Assembly (NCBI GenBank): GCA_035344155.1
Contig: DAORAL010000015.1
Coordinates: 1-64,000, forward strand
DNA from: UBA1845 sp002338715
GTDB taxonomy: Bacteria; Planctomycetota; Phycisphaerae; UBA1845
Direction: 5' to 3'
DNA length: 64,000 nt
A model generated the notes under the pieces. The model saw nothing but the letters and a program-made list of their open reading frames with translations, did no database searches and was not told where the DNA came from. The position numbers were made by a program, and so were the translations under genes. Positions 1-9,639 of this stretch are shown piece after piece. Position 1 is the stretch's first letter. Every line of letters begins with the position of its first letter.

Positions 1-1302
1 TGTTCCGCCAGCGCCACCGCTGCAACAGGCGAATCCGTCGCCGCCGTCGCAAGCTTCTGCCGTCGCGCTGCCGCCATCACCGGCGATCAATGGGCCAATG
101 GTTACGTTCGCGAGTCCGGTCACGTTGCCGCGTGCGAGCAGGCGTTTCTTGTTGTCAGCCCCCTTTGCGCCCGTGGCGGTTGACGATGCGCCCATGTCGC
201 CTTCACAGCCAGTTGCACCAGCGGCCCCTTTGGCGACGGTTGCGCTTCCGCCGCTGCCGGCGATTCCCGGATTGATCGTCAGCGGTCCGGTCATGTTGAT
301 GCCGCCCGATGCGGTCATGCGGAAGTTACCGCTGTTACCGCCGGGCTTACCCGTCGCGCTGGCGCAGGTGTCCATGTCATCGCCGCCGTCACCGCCATCG
401 GTCAGATTGAACACGACGTTGGCCACGTTGATCGGACCACCGTTGTTCCAGATGTTTAGGCGCATGCCGTTCTTGCCGCGCTTTGGTTGACGGTTGTTGT
501 CGGGATCGGCGTCGGCGCCGTCCGGTGCGGGTGGACCGTTGACCGTCCAACCGTCGAGGTTCAGCGGGCGATTGCCGTTGAAGCGGAAGATCCAGACCGG
601 TCTGTCGCCAGCCGGTGGTGGGTCGTCCGGGTCGGGCCATTCACCGGAAATCGTCACCGGCAACATTGCAGGACCGACGACCTTGGGCTGCCCGTTGGTG
701 TTGGCATCTCCGTTGGTATCCATGTCGCCGAAGATCGCGGCATCTGGCGGGAGTGGTGCAAACGTCGGCGGGTCATCTTCAGCCACCTCTTCGACCTGGT
801 CGTAGAACTCATCGGGCGTGCTGTCGAGCACGGTTTCATCGTCGGTGATGATGAGGCTTCCGGTCGTGTGGAACTTGGCAGTGTCACCAATTGTCACTTC
901 GTCATCGCCGACGATGATATGGATGCCGACGTCGTGTTCGTCGAATGGTTTGTCGCCCTCGACGCCGTTGGTGTCGGCGTGCTGCGACATGATGGCGCCG
1001 TTGATGGTGAGCTTGCCATTGACGCGCAGGGTGACGCGGCTATCCATGCCTTCGATCATGCCGTCGATGTTGGCATCTCCGTTGACGGTGACGACCGCAT
1101 CGTTTTCGACCATCATCGTTTCGCCGGCAGGGACATTGAATTCTTCAACGGTCATGTCGCCGTCGATCGTGTCGCCATCGGGTGGCGGTTCGGTCGTGCC
1201 GGGGCAGCCGCAGACGAAGAGCAGCGTCATGCAACTGACGACAAGTGACGAGCCCCATTGCAGGCGACTCATAAAGGTCCGATCGTGGTCGTTTGTTCCC
1301 AT
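1..1302 (-). CDS. Partial Gly/Asp-rich surface lipoprotein (3' end beyond window)
   Basis: The minus strand is open from an ATG at 1302 to the window edge (434 codons, no stop seen). AGGAGA lies seven bases upstream of the ATG, which fixes this start; a second ATG at 1272 would also leave a full signal peptide. Residues about 11-33 form a lipoprotein signal with lipobox FVCGC, so the protein is probably lipid-anchored. The mature part begins with a Pro/Asp-rich linker, continues with beta-type segments that repeat phrases such as VNGDANIDG and VNGKLTINGA, and then becomes Gly/Asn/Ala-rich (GGDGGDD, AGSGGSATVAKGAAGATG). This looks like a beta-helix or polymorphic outer-membrane-type repeat protein. 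No catalytic motif is visible and the function is unknown. A reading frame on the opposite strand (487-1248) is a shadow of this gene. Confidence 0.8.
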   Translation of the reverse strand, partial: MGTNDHDRTFMSRLQWGSSLVVSCMTLLFVCGCPGTTEPPPDGDTIDGDMTVEEFNVPAGETMMVENDAVVTVNGDANIDGMIEGMDSRVTLRVNGKLTINGAIMSQHADTNGVEGDKPFDEHDVGIHIIVGDDEVTIGDTAKFHTTGSLIITDDETVLDSTPDEFYDQVEEVAEDDPPTFAPLPPDAAIFGDMDTNGDANTNGQPKVVGPAMLPVTISGEWPDPDDPPPAGDRPVWIFRFNGNRPLNLDGWTVNGPPAPDGADADPDNNRQPKRGKNGMRLNIWNNGGPINVANVVFNLTDGGDGGDDMDTCASATGKPGGNSGNFRMTASGGINMTGPLTINPGIAGSGGSATVAKGAAGATGCEGDMGASSTATGAKGADNKKRLLARGNVTGLANVTIGPLIAGDGGSATAEACDGGDGFACCSGGAGGT

Positions 1303-1855
1303 CACAAATTCTCCTGATGACCAATTGTGTCCGCGTAAAGATGCACGCGGCTATTCCGTTGCCTCAGAATCGAGGCAAGATCTGAACGAAAAACATGTCG
1401 GGGGAATCCCAAGCGTCCCGGACCCGGCCGGTCAGGACATGGGAACATCATCATCAAGCGAACCGAGAGTCCGGCCAACCCCTGTAGCGGCATGCACGAT
1501 ATTCATTGGCCGCCCCGCCGATGCAACTTCATTGAAAAATGCGGCGATTCCTGTCCAATTTCAGGTCAAAGCCAGCCCAATCGAGCACCCGTTGGCCGCG
1601 AAGCAATCCCCGGCATCGCGGACACGCGATTGAGACTTCTTATCGGAAAGATGGCAGAGATTGCGCCAACCGGTGCAGAAAGTCGCCCGTCAGCCCGCTT
1701 GGTAAGGGAAAACGAACCTAGCCCCGTTGACCGAATTGATCGACTGCGGTAAACCTATTCCCTCGATTGGCAGGCAGCCGCGAAAGCAGCACCAAAGCAA
1801 AACCGCCCAATCGGGTGCAAAATGGCCGATTCAGGGTCAAGAAGAAGCACCATGA
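1303..1855. other. Intergenic stretch upstream of tRNA-Arg
   Basis: I see no convincing gene here. The short open frames lack ribosome sites and protein-like composition. The region holds the promoter of the minus-strand lipoprotein gene on its left side and presumably that of the tRNA on its right, but I cannot point to clear -35/-10 boxes. Confidence 0.4.
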
Positions 1856-1929
<74 letters not shown>

Positions 1930-1993
1930 GTTTTCATTTCTCGCAGGGCAATAAGTCTCAGTAATCAGGAATCGCCGCGACGGGCCCAGGGAT

Positions 1994-2040
1994 GGGCGGT
2001 CCGAATTTTCAAACCTGGAGTCTCGATTCTGATTGCGCTG
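1994..2040 (+). repeat. Left-half fragment of MITE-like repeat
   Basis: This stretch matches the left arm of the element at 9640-9757: both contain a GG(T/C)GG(C/T)CC start, then TTTTCAAAC followed by a CTCGATT-like tail. The right arm with the ATCATCGACTCCCC block is not recognisable, so this is probably a decayed or partial copy. It lies just downstream of the tRNA and upstream of the next gene. Confidence 0.45.
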
Positions 2041-2176
2041 TGGAGACATGCTGCCAGGTGTCTTCATGTGCGTCAACCTTTGCTTGCCCTCTTACGGTGA
2101 TCACCGACTTTCCCTTGCAGTTCCGGCATCGAACCGGAAAATCGAGGTGATATTCATCTCGCTACCGAGGTGTCGA

Positions 2177-3121
2177 TTGATCAAGTTGGTCATAATCTCA
2201 GCACTTGTTTTGATGGCATGGGCGGTCGCTTGCCCGTTGGCTGCGTATGTGAAGGCAAGGCGATTGCATGGTGTCGCCATCAGCCATCGCCGAAAATATG
2301 TCCTCGTTTATTGCGTGGCTGCCGCGGCAGGCGCAATTGCGCTGATTGTGCCTTTCGAACCCCAGTTCGCATACAGGAGCAATTTTCTCAGCGGAGTGAT
2401 TAACGCTTTGGGAGGCACCGGGTTCTGCTCGCTGGTCATCCTGTCGTTGCTGGGCCCCTTCGTTGCGCTTTATGTGAAACGCCCCCTCAACTGCGCTCCC
2501 TCAATTCTATGTAAGCGCTGCGGCTACAACCTCACCGGCAACACAAGTGGAAAATGCTCCGAATGTGGTTCAATCATTAATTCCGAAACAGATGCCATGC
2601 CATCGATTCAAACAATGTCATGGGGCAAAGGTCTGCGCAGGTTTGTTGCGACCTACATTTCCTTCATTTTGATTCTGGCGATTTTGTTTGGATACACAAA
2701 AATCACGACCGCACGCTATTGCTCAGAGTGTGCACGCCTCGAGACTCAAACACGACATCGCTTTGCGATTCCCGTCGTTGGGCAAATCCTGATCGACATC
2801 AAGGGTGAACGCAAAGAAGCCGCGATACCCAATTCACTGACGCCCTTTCTCGATCCAAACGACGATTGTCGGCACAACTGGGTTGGGCTCGGATGGAGCG
2901 GCGAAGCCATTACTGCCGGCTGGCGTGGCATCGGCGCGGACCCATCGCGTGCAGAAGCAATCATTTACGAACCGGGATTCAGAGATTTCGTCAAGGACCA
3001 TCCGGACGTACTCGATCGAATCCGGTCCGATCTGCGATTGCGTCGGACAATCGCTGGATGGCTTTTCGACGAGTACCTTGAATGGAAGGACGAATCAGGC
3101 GAGGAATCCAACTCGCCTTAA
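2177..3121 (+). CDS. Membrane protein with CGYNL-type zinc ribbon
   Basis: This is a membrane protein of about 314 residues and unknown function. I prefer the TTG at 2177 because GAGG lies six bases upstream and translation then begins directly in a hydrophobic helix (IKLVIISALVLMAWAV). The frame is open back to 2033 and GTG 2147 is another option. Two or three more hydrophobic segments follow, then a four-Cys zinc ribbon CKRCGYNLTGNTSGKCSECG, another membrane helix (ATYISFILILAILFG), and a C-terminal domain of about 140 residues that is probably extracytoplasmic. The ribbon marks it as one of five members of the same family in this window. No enzymatic motif is visible. Confidence 0.75.
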   Translation: MIKLVIISALVLMAWAVACPLAAYVKARRLHGVAISHRRKYVLVYCVAAAAGAIALIVPFEPQFAYRSNFLSGVINALGGTGFCSLVILSLLGPFVALYVKRPLNCAPSILCKRCGYNLTGNTSGKCSECGSIINSETDAMPSIQTMSWGKGLRRFVATYISFILILAILFGYTKITTARYCSECARLETQTRHRFAIPVVGQILIDIKGERKEAAIPNSLTPFLDPNDDCRHNWVGLGWSGEAITAGWRGIGADPSRAEAIIYEPGFRDFVKDHPDVLDRIRSDLRLRRTIAGWLFDEYLEWKDESGEESNSP

Positions 3122-3410
3122 TCTTGCGTATCAGACATGTGGCCTAAGTCTTCAGACTTTGCGCCTTTGTCCTGACATTGTTTCGCGCAACCTGAGTTGT
3201 TGCAAACCTGAACTGCCACGTGGTACAGACTGATACGGAGGAGTCCGATAAGCCGCATCTTTGCGGTTTCAGCCTGCAACACCCCATGTATCCGACTGAG
3301 AAACGAAGAATTCGTCACGATGTCGGCTTGGACAGTGCCGCGCCCGCTGCAATAATAAATCGTCGCGATGGCGCGGTTGAACACCACAATGCATCAACCA
3401 TTTTGAATAC

Positions 3411-4469
3411 ATGATAAACCGAATTGGAATACATTTTAGCCACCCATGGCGCCGATGCCCTCAAACACCCGGTGCAATCGCATGCGCAACCGCATGGGTT
3501 CTGTTATCCTTTGCGCCGAGTATTTCATTGGGGCAAATGATTACACTCGCAGGCTCAAATTTTAATGTGATGATTGATCCAGACAGCGCCTACACGATCA
3601 AGGCGCTTGCGTTTGACGGCACTGAGGTCGTTGTCGACTCGGGCTCTTGCCAGGGCACAGTCATTCTCATTTCAAACTTCGGTTGGTACGGAAGTTGTCA
3701 TGGGCGCGAGTACCTCAATGATATCCGGCTTTATGTGGACGGACAGGAAGCAGCGGTACAGGACGGCATGCATTATCAGGGATCGTGGTTTCGATTGGTC
3801 AAGGAATCATCGCTTGGGGGACTGGCGATTCTTCAAAGCGAGATTCTCGTGATCGAAAACGCAATTCGCGAGAAAGCGACCGTTACGTTTCTCTACGCAA
3901 TCCCCGTGGCCAAGTTTTATCCCTTCCTTAGTTCCCACAACAACGCCTTCACCGAAGTTGTTGGAATCGAATCTCCCGATGCAGTCCTGCAAGATGGCCA
4001 AACGGGACTCGACGATGACAGCATGTTCGATCTTCCGGGCAGCGATGTGATTGGCCAATATGACCCGAACGATTCAGTTGGGATCGCAACGCACTTTGCG
4101 ATTACAGGCATGGATGATGGGAGCTATCCGTTTATTTGGGACAGGCCCAACGACAACAAGCTCTATTTTCGATTGGTGGGCTCTACCAATCCCGTGCCAA
4201 TCGGCGCGCAATTCAGTTCTACGACGACGCGAGTCTTGTTTAGAACAACGTCCGTTGATTGGCAGGACTCGGTGGCAATCCCGCTGTTTGGCAACCCGGT
4301 GCGTGATGGCTTGGTCGATCTCGCTGATTTCGCTGAATTCGAACAGTGCCTTCAATCACCACAGACGCCGGCTACGGGAGTATGCACTTTCTGGTTCGAC
4401 GCGGACGACGATCAAGATGTCGATTTGCGCGACTTTGCTGAAATGCAACGCGCGATCAGCAACCAATAG
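3411..4469 (+). CDS. Secreted protein with C-terminal dockerin-like repeats
   Basis: The product is a 352-residue exported protein. An N-terminal signal region follows a basic stretch (hydrophobic part IACATAWVLLSFAPSISLGQ, likely cut near SLG-Q). The body is beta-rich without a motif I recognise. The last 55 residues hold two Asp-rich EF-hand-like loops, DGLVDLADFAEFEQCL and DQDVDLRDFAEMQRAI, separated by a Cys-containing linker. This is the planctomycete dockerin-like C-terminal module, proposed in the family to bind calcium and act in extracellular assembly. No cohesin partner is visible nearby. The start codon ATG at 3411 lacks a strong ribosome site, so the exact N-terminus is uncertain. 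Confidence 0.75.
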   Translation: MINRIGIHFSHPWRRCPQTPGAIACATAWVLLSFAPSISLGQMITLAGSNFNVMIDPDSAYTIKALAFDGTEVVVDSGSCQGTVILISNFGWYGSCHGREYLNDIRLYVDGQEAAVQDGMHYQGSWFRLVKESSLGGLAILQSEILVIENAIREKATVTFLYAIPVAKFYPFLSSHNNAFTEVVGIESPDAVLQDGQTGLDDDSMFDLPGSDVIGQYDPNDSVGIATHFAITGMDDGSYPFIWDRPNDNKLYFRLVGSTNPVPIGAQFSSTTTRVLFRTTSVDWQDSVAIPLFGNPVRDGLVDLADFAEFEQCLQSPQTPATGVCTFWFDADDDQDVDLRDFAEMQRAISNQ

Positions 4470-5072
4470 CGCAACAGCGCCTCCAATGGATTCTACTTCT
4501 CTCCAGGCGATTCCGGTGCGTTTTGATGCAGTCTTTCCATGGGCCCACACTTCAACCTATTTGAGTCCCATGTAGGTCAGGTCATCGACGCGACAATAGG
4601 CCAATCGCATCCACCGTTGGGCCGACGACCCGTCCGACCCTTGGCTCTATCCAAACGTAGTTCTCAAGCATGTGAAAATAAGTCGATTGGCCGCCCCGCT
4701 TTGCCGACAATTCGACACTCGATCCTCGACTCTTCCATGATTAGTTGTACCGGGCCGCCCTGATGTGTGCCGTTCGATCCCACTCTTGTGTGCCGATGAC
4801 TGTTTTCTCGATGGCGGACGCTCTCCCTTCTTGCGGCCCCCGGACCTCCCTGCCCACTGGTCGTGTTTCAGCATATTCAAGATTTTTTGTGTAAGAATCC
4901 TCTTCTAACAGAGACTTTGATTCCGTTGGAGCCTTCAGGCCACGAGCGGCTATTTGATTCTTGGTCGCGAAGAAAGCACCGTCAGACTCATCGCGCTTAA
5001 CTTAGTCCAAGTGACATTTCAAGGGGCTTAAAGGCAAAACCATCTGTGTACTTTGCTAAAGAGAGGACAATT
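4470..5072. other. Intergenic region without recognisable gene
   Basis: About 600 bases separate the dockerin-like gene from the PEP-CTERM gene. Short open frames on both strands have no ribosome sites and atypical composition, and I found no RNA structure or repeat. The region presumably contains the promoter of the PEP-CTERM gene. Confidence 0.4.
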
Positions 5073-5858
5073 ATGACGATCAAGAATCTACCCTTGCTCT
5101 CCTGTCCAATGCTCTTGGGACTTGCATCAGCCGCACATGCCGGATTGCGGGCAGTGCCGCTTAACGAACTTCCTGGATTCGATGCTACCGCTTCCAGATC
5201 CGTTCCAACGGATGATACGGTTGGCACGCTTGTGGGGGCCTACCTGGAAGGGCACAACTTTGATCTTTCCCATGGACTGGCTGTTAACGGAGGGGCTTCT
5301 ACGCAGCCGTTTCCGTCGACCAACGCCTTCATCGGCAATAATATTTTCTACAAGGAGCCCGAACCGATTCTATTCAGCATGTCATCAATTCCCGGACCGA
5401 ATCCGGACCAGCACACAATCACGCTTGAATGGCGTATGCAAGATGGTGTGGACTTCGTCCCGAGTGGGTCCGGCATATTCGGACAGAGTCCCTATACCGT
5501 CAGCTTTGAATTCGGCATGAAGAACGGCTTGGCGAACGGTCTTGAATTCGATCAGCCCTTCGTTCTCAACCACGAAACACCATTTCCGGATACCAATCCC
5601 GGTTTGTATGGCGTCCCATTTAAGCTTTTTGACTCTCAGGGCGGCATACTTCTTAATGGTCCGTTTTACGGGCTTTCCTTGACTCCAGAAAATGAACTGG
5701 TGGGTCGCTCGGCGATCACGACCGCATCGGGATCTATTGCGGGTGCGGATATTGTCAGAGCCGAGGTCCAGTTCACAATCACGTTCGTGCCTGAACCCTC
5801 AAGCCTAGTGCTGTTGGGTGCGACATGTGTCTTATTGCCGATACGCCGTCGCCATTGA
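5073..5858 (+). CDS. PEP-CTERM sorting-domain exported protein
   Basis: I chose the ATG at 5073 because AGAGGA lies six bases upstream and translation then begins with a clean signal peptide (MTIKNLPLLSCPMLLGLASA, cut after AHA). The mature region of about 240 residues is beta-rich with no known catalytic motif. The C-terminus carries the classic tripartite PEP-CTERM signal: VPEPSS, a hydrophobic helix (LVLLGATCVLLP) and a basic tail (IRRRH). Proteins of this kind are recognised by an exosortase and delivered to the cell surface or exopolysaccharide. No exosortase gene lies in this window, so it must be encoded elsewhere. The gene appears to be a single transcription unit. Confidence 0.85.
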   Translation: MTIKNLPLLSCPMLLGLASAAHAGLRAVPLNELPGFDATASRSVPTDDTVGTLVGAYLEGHNFDLSHGLAVNGGASTQPFPSTNAFIGNNIFYKEPEPILFSMSSIPGPNPDQHTITLEWRMQDGVDFVPSGSGIFGQSPYTVSFEFGMKNGLANGLEFDQPFVLNHETPFPDTNPGLYGVPFKLFDSQGGILLNGPFYGLSLTPENELVGRSAITTASGSIAGADIVRAEVQFTITFVPEPSSLVLLGATCVLLPIRRRH

Positions 5859-5960
5859 GACCGCGGCGTTCGTGAAGCACAGGTGGTCCAGATATTCAGC
5901 CCCAGGGTCGGGATCTCTTAACTTCGTAGCCCCGTTTGCTTGGTTCCCAAATCGAACGTC

Positions 5961-6000
5961 AATCATCGATTCCCCCGAATCACAGATCCATGGTCACCCC
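5961..6000 (+). repeat. Right-arm fragment of MITE-like repeat
   Basis: The block AATCATCGATTCCCCC followed by a GATCCATGGTCACCCC ending resembles the right arm of the 9640-9757 element (ATCATCGACTCCCCC ... CCTGGGCCACCC). A weakly similar left part may lie from about 5905. It sits between the convergent PEP-CTERM gene and the DUF4241-like gene. Confidence 0.35.
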
Positions 6001-6051
6001 GCCTGAGCAGGAGACGGGCGGCATTCGTTACGCTCACTTGATGGCGCGCGA

Positions 6052-6786
6052 TCAGAAGTCTGTTGCGACTAGGGCAATGGCTTGCCCGGCTTCGTCCAGT
6101 GCCCAGTAGGCTTTGCAGACGCCGACACCTCCGAGGTTCACGCAGACCACGTTGGCTCCGGTTCTTGGATCCACGACGACGCTTGACGTTTTTTGATTGA
6201 TGATTGGCCGCGGGTCGAAGCTGGATTGCCTGGTGCACACCATCGCGTCGACAAAGATCACACTGCTATCGACGCTGATTCCCCAAAGACCGTTGGTTTT
6301 TTTCAAATCCGCCGGATCGTCACCGAATGCATCCGCGATAACCCACACGTTTGGTTTTTGCCCTGGCATGAATAGTACGACCGCGACTTTACCTTGTGCT
6401 GTTCGTGCTTCGTAGACCGAATATTTCCCGGGCATGACCTGACGCCGAAACGGAAAGTTGTCATCGACAAAGTTGAGATCCGTCGCGAGTATCGCCCCTG
6501 TGGGTAACACTAGCGTTCCAACTTTAACGAGACTCTCAGAATCTTCTGGGTTCTCAGAGACCTTCGATGCTTCCATGAATTCGCGGAAGCTGTTCCACAT
6601 ACCATTAAGCGTTTCTTGATTCCTGGAGGCAATCTCCTGCACCGGCTCATAACCCCAAGTAACCGGGGGGAACTTCGAGGAGAAAAGTGCCGAGGTTAGC
6701 TTACTCACGCCATATCGCAGGAACGCGATACATACGACGGCCACGAGCACAACGACTCCGATAATCACCATCGTCTTATTCTTCAT
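6052..6786 (-). CDS. DUF4241-like membrane-anchored protein
   Basis: I place the start at ATG 6786 (244 residues). The frame extends further upstream, but only into a repeat element at 6821-6949. The first 22 residues after MKNKT form one membrane helix (MVIIGVVVLVAVVCIAFL). The remainder follows the DUF4241 pattern I know: an LVLPTGAILATDL start, then a VMPGKYSVYEA strand, a KVAVVLF strand, and a GLWGISVDSSVIFVDAM segment, where the family usually has a (Y/W)G(V/I)D.G...D signature. DUF4241 function is unknown; it often appears in immunity or toxin-associated loci, but nothing here supports that role. The family call is from memory of the motif order and is moderately secure. Confidence 0.6.
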   Translation of the reverse strand: MKNKTMVIIGVVVLVAVVCIAFLRYGVSKLTSALFSSKFPPVTWGYEPVQEIASRNQETLNGMWNSFREFMEASKVSENPEDSESLVKVGTLVLPTGAILATDLNFVDDNFPFRRQVMPGKYSVYEARTAQGKVAVVLFMPGQKPNVWVIADAFGDDPADLKKTNGLWGISVDSSVIFVDAMVCTRQSSFDPRPIINQKTSSVVVDPRTGANVVCVNLGGVGVCKAYWALDEAGQAIALVATDF

Positions 6787-6820
6787 GATTATTCTCGCCA
6801 AGTCTTCATGTGACTTTAAC

Positions 6821-6949
6821 GGGTGGCCCGAGTTTTTAAACTTGTGGATTTGATACTGACTCGCCTTGCCGTCGCTTGCGTTTTCGCCCTTCCGACCTCC
6901 GACTTTCAATCATCGACTTCCCCGAAATCGAAGATACCGGGCCATCTTG
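6821..6949 (+). repeat. MITE-like repeat copy
   Basis: This copy starts GGGTGGCCCGAGTTTTTAAAC and ends ATCATCGACTTCCCCGAAATC...CCGGGCCATC, matching both arms of the 9640-9757 element with substitutions. The interior is about 129 bp in total and has no coding potential. It lies between two minus-strand genes, immediately upstream of the DUF4241-like gene, so it may carry or interrupt that gene's promoter. Confidence 0.65.
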
Positions 6950-6974
6950 CCTCGATGCGACGGCTATTTTGGAT

Positions 6975-7751
6975 CTACATGATGTCCTCTCGAAACACCA
7001 CGCCTATCAAAATGATCGCCGTCGCACATACGATGACACATAGCAGAAAAATGCCCAAGCGAAACCTGCCGCGGGATTTGGGGTGGCGCGCGATGGGGCC
7101 GGGCATGACACTGACTAGAAACGATCGCGCGTTGTTTGGATGAACATCAAATTCGAGTATCTCCACCCCGCACTCGGAACAAACGCCCGTCACGTTGCCC
7201 GCCAAATCGTAACCGCATTGATGGCATTGGCCCTTTCGCTGCCTCTTCCATCGCACATGCGGTCGTCGCAGGAACACAAGGTATGGATAATAGGCGAAGA
7301 GCGCTATCAGAAAATATATCGGAAACACGACATGCATGGAGTTGAGGTCATCGTCGTGGCGGTCCTCGGAATAGTCATAATTGTCCTGGGATGCGTCGAA
7401 CCAATCCATCGACAGACTGTTGCCTGCGAGTACCTCCAGTCGAAAGGCTCCAACATCTTCCCAGTGCTCTGGGAATCGACTGCGATGGGCGGCCAAATGC
7501 CAATCACCCGTCCACGACACAAGCGCGAACAGGCCCCCTTCAACATAGAAGCCGACTGCCCAATCGGTTGAAATCTCGATTTGCCCAGAAGGTTCCACGC
7601 GCTCATTGTGCCTGGACGAACTGTAGCTTTGTCGCCACATGATGGACAGAACGACCGTCGCAACAAGTGAGGCAAGCGCGATCGCGAGCTTTAAGGTCTT
7701 ACGCGGCGGCTTGTTCTTCAGGCGACTACCCCCTTGATGATTTCGCGACAC
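6975..7751 (-). CDS. Membrane protein with CGYDL-type zinc ribbon
   Basis: The product has 258 residues. After a basic N-terminus there is a membrane helix (LAIALASLVATVVLSIMW), a periplasmic-looking domain of about 100 residues rich in Trp and Asp, and a second helix (FPIYFLIALFAYYPYLVFL). A cytoplasmic zinc ribbon CHQCGYDLAGNVTGVCSECG comes next, then a C-terminal helix (LGIFLLCVIVCATAIILIGV). The order helix-domain-helix-ribbon is shared with the protein at 10943-11449. Function is unknown. The start at 7751 gives a basic tail before the first helix; an ATG further in is not obvious. Confidence 0.75.
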   Translation of the reverse strand: MSRNHQGGSRLKNKPPRKTLKLAIALASLVATVVLSIMWRQSYSSSRHNERVEPSGQIEISTDWAVGFYVEGGLFALVSWTGDWHLAAHRSRFPEHWEDVGAFRLEVLAGNSLSMDWFDASQDNYDYSEDRHDDDLNSMHVVFPIYFLIALFAYYPYLVFLRRPHVRWKRQRKGQCHQCGYDLAGNVTGVCSECGVEILEFDVHPNNARSFLVSVMPGPIARHPKSRGRFRLGIFLLCVIVCATAIILIGVVFREDIM

Positions 7752-8030
7752 ACTGGAATTTCAGTACGCTACAAAAGATTCATTGCAATCGCCAGCACTG
7801 CGGTCGGCTGGATTAAGTACTTCAAGTGTGCGATTGCAATTCTATTGTAGCGTGGAACCATTCGCTTCGCCGTCGATTCGACTTGTCCAATATCGACTTC
7901 CGCAGGATCAATTAGCCTGATCCCTTGTGTTCAATTCCGCGGTGGGCGGTGGGCTGTGCGCGGCCCTCTGGACTTCGGCCTCGGGCTGATACATTATACG
8001 CCCGGTTTGTTTGGCATGGGGACGATCAGA

Positions 8031-9581
8031 ATGAAAACGAAGCATGTTCATCGGGCGGGGCGCTATGCGGTGCTGCTTCTGGCGCATGTGATTTGTGCCG
8101 GGTGCGTTGGTGGGACGGGTGATCCAGATCAAAACGATCCGCCGGTCGATGTGATTCTCGAGTGGAATGCCGTTGCGCTTGAAGCGAACGCACGCGATCA
8201 CACAGCGCCGGATGTGCCAGCCGATCAACTGTCCGATTCCCAAGGTCCACCTGCGTCGGCGCGCGTCCTTGCGATTGTCCATGCGGCGATGTTTGACGCT
8301 TACAATTCGATCGATCGGCGATATGCACCTTACTTGACTCAGGTGCCCGATGCCGAAGGTGCCTCGATCGATGCGGCGGTTGCGCGGGCGGCGCACGACA
8401 CGTTGATGGCGCTGATTCCCACTGAGGCGGAATTCTACGATGACGCCTTGCAGCAAACGCTTGACCGCGTCGCCGACGGGCTCGGCAAATCGCAAGGTAT
8501 CATCGTGGGGTCAGCCGTCGCAGAAGCAATTTTGGAGTTGCGGTCAAACGATCAGGACTGGCTGCGAGGCACCTACACACCAACCGGTGAACCGGGCAAC
8601 CACAACGTCGACCCATTGAACGCCGATCAGGGATTCATCGGGCCGAATGTTGGGATGCTTCTTCCGTTTGGCGTGTCCGATGTCACCGAGTTTCGCGCCC
8701 CGACGCCCCCTGCACTTGACAGCGCGGAATATGCCCAGGCATTTGAGGAAGTGAAAGTGTTGGGCGTGTTTCGTGGAGGCGACTCGGGCGATACTGCGCC
8801 GGCTGACGACGAGACTTATGTGATCGCAAACTTCTGGAGCTACAACGGCAGCCCCTTCATCGGAACGCCACCGCGTTTATACAACCAGATCGCCCGCGTG
8901 GTGGCTGAGCAGGAATCCAATTCCGTTCACGAGAACGCCCGTCTGTTCGCATTGATTAATCTGGCGATGGCCGACGCAGGCATCAGCACGTGGGACACCA
9001 AGTATTTCTATGCGTACTGGCGTCCGATCCTCGGCATCCGGCAGGCAGATTCGGACGGCAATGCGAACACGGAAGCCGATCCGTCATGGAGTTTCCTTGG
9101 CGGTTCGCGCAGCAATCCCTTCGAGCTTTCAAACGGGGAGTTTGAAAACAACTTTGCACCGCCCTTTCCGGCATACACATCCGGTCATGCTGCGTTCGGA
9201 GCGGCGGCTTTTAAGACCTTGGCGAATTTCTATCAGACCGACGCGATTGCCTTCGAATTCGTTTCGGATGAATGGAATGGTACAACCAGGGATCAGTTTG
9301 GCCGCGTTCGACCGATGCTATCTCGATCGTTCGACAGCCTAAGCGCGGCGGCGGCTGAGAATGCGGCGAGTCGTGTGTTCAACGGAGTGCACTGGCGATT
9401 CGACGGCGTCGAGGCGATCCGCGCGGGCAACGCCATCGCCGATGAGATTTTCGACAATGCGTTGCGACCGACGGAAGACGATGGCCTGTCGTCGATCCCA
9501 AGCGAAGACTTCGAGATGCAGATCGATTCAATTCTCAGCGATGCGATGGACGCAAAAGCAAAAGCGAAACCGACCCGGTAA
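8031..9581 (+). CDS. Vanadium-dependent haloperoxidase / PAP2-type lipoprotein
   Basis: The ATG at 8031 has GGGGA upstream and opens a lipoprotein signal peptide with lipobox ICAGC, so the enzyme is probably anchored at the cell envelope. The 516-residue protein has all the vanadate/phosphate-pocket residues of the vanadium chloroperoxidase family in order: K324 and R331 in KYFYAYWRP, S384-G385-H386 in PAYTSGHA, and R448 plus H454 in RVFNGVHWRFD. Family members either oxidise halides with hydrogen peroxide or act as acid phosphatases of the same fold, and the sequence alone does not decide which. Length and the insertion before the first motif fit the bacterial haloperoxidase branch. The gene stands alone between two repeat-bearing intergenic regions. 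Confidence 0.85.
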   Translation: MKTKHVHRAGRYAVLLLAHVICAGCVGGTGDPDQNDPPVDVILEWNAVALEANARDHTAPDVPADQLSDSQGPPASARVLAIVHAAMFDAYNSIDRRYAPYLTQVPDAEGASIDAAVARAAHDTLMALIPTEAEFYDDALQQTLDRVADGLGKSQGIIVGSAVAEAILELRSNDQDWLRGTYTPTGEPGNHNVDPLNADQGFIGPNVGMLLPFGVSDVTEFRAPTPPALDSAEYAQAFEEVKVLGVFRGGDSGDTAPADDETYVIANFWSYNGSPFIGTPPRLYNQIARVVAEQESNSVHENARLFALINLAMADAGISTWDTKYFYAYWRPILGIRQADSDGNANTEADPSWSFLGGSRSNPFELSNGEFENNFAPPFPAYTSGHAAFGAAAFKTLANFYQTDAIAFEFVSDEWNGTTRDQFGRVRPMLSRSFDSLSAAAAENAASRVFNGVHWRFDGVEAIRAGNAIADEIFDNALRPTEDDGLSSIPSEDFEMQIDSILSDAMDAKAKAKPTR

Positions 9582-9639
9582 GAACGGATCAACCAAGCGA
9601 GCAACGGGCCGGTACAAGCAATCGAAAGCAAACTCAACA

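Noticed and set aside
4470..5072. Small genes in the gap before the PEP-CTERM gene
   Set aside because: Short frames on both strands have no ribosome sites and show no recognisable protein features.
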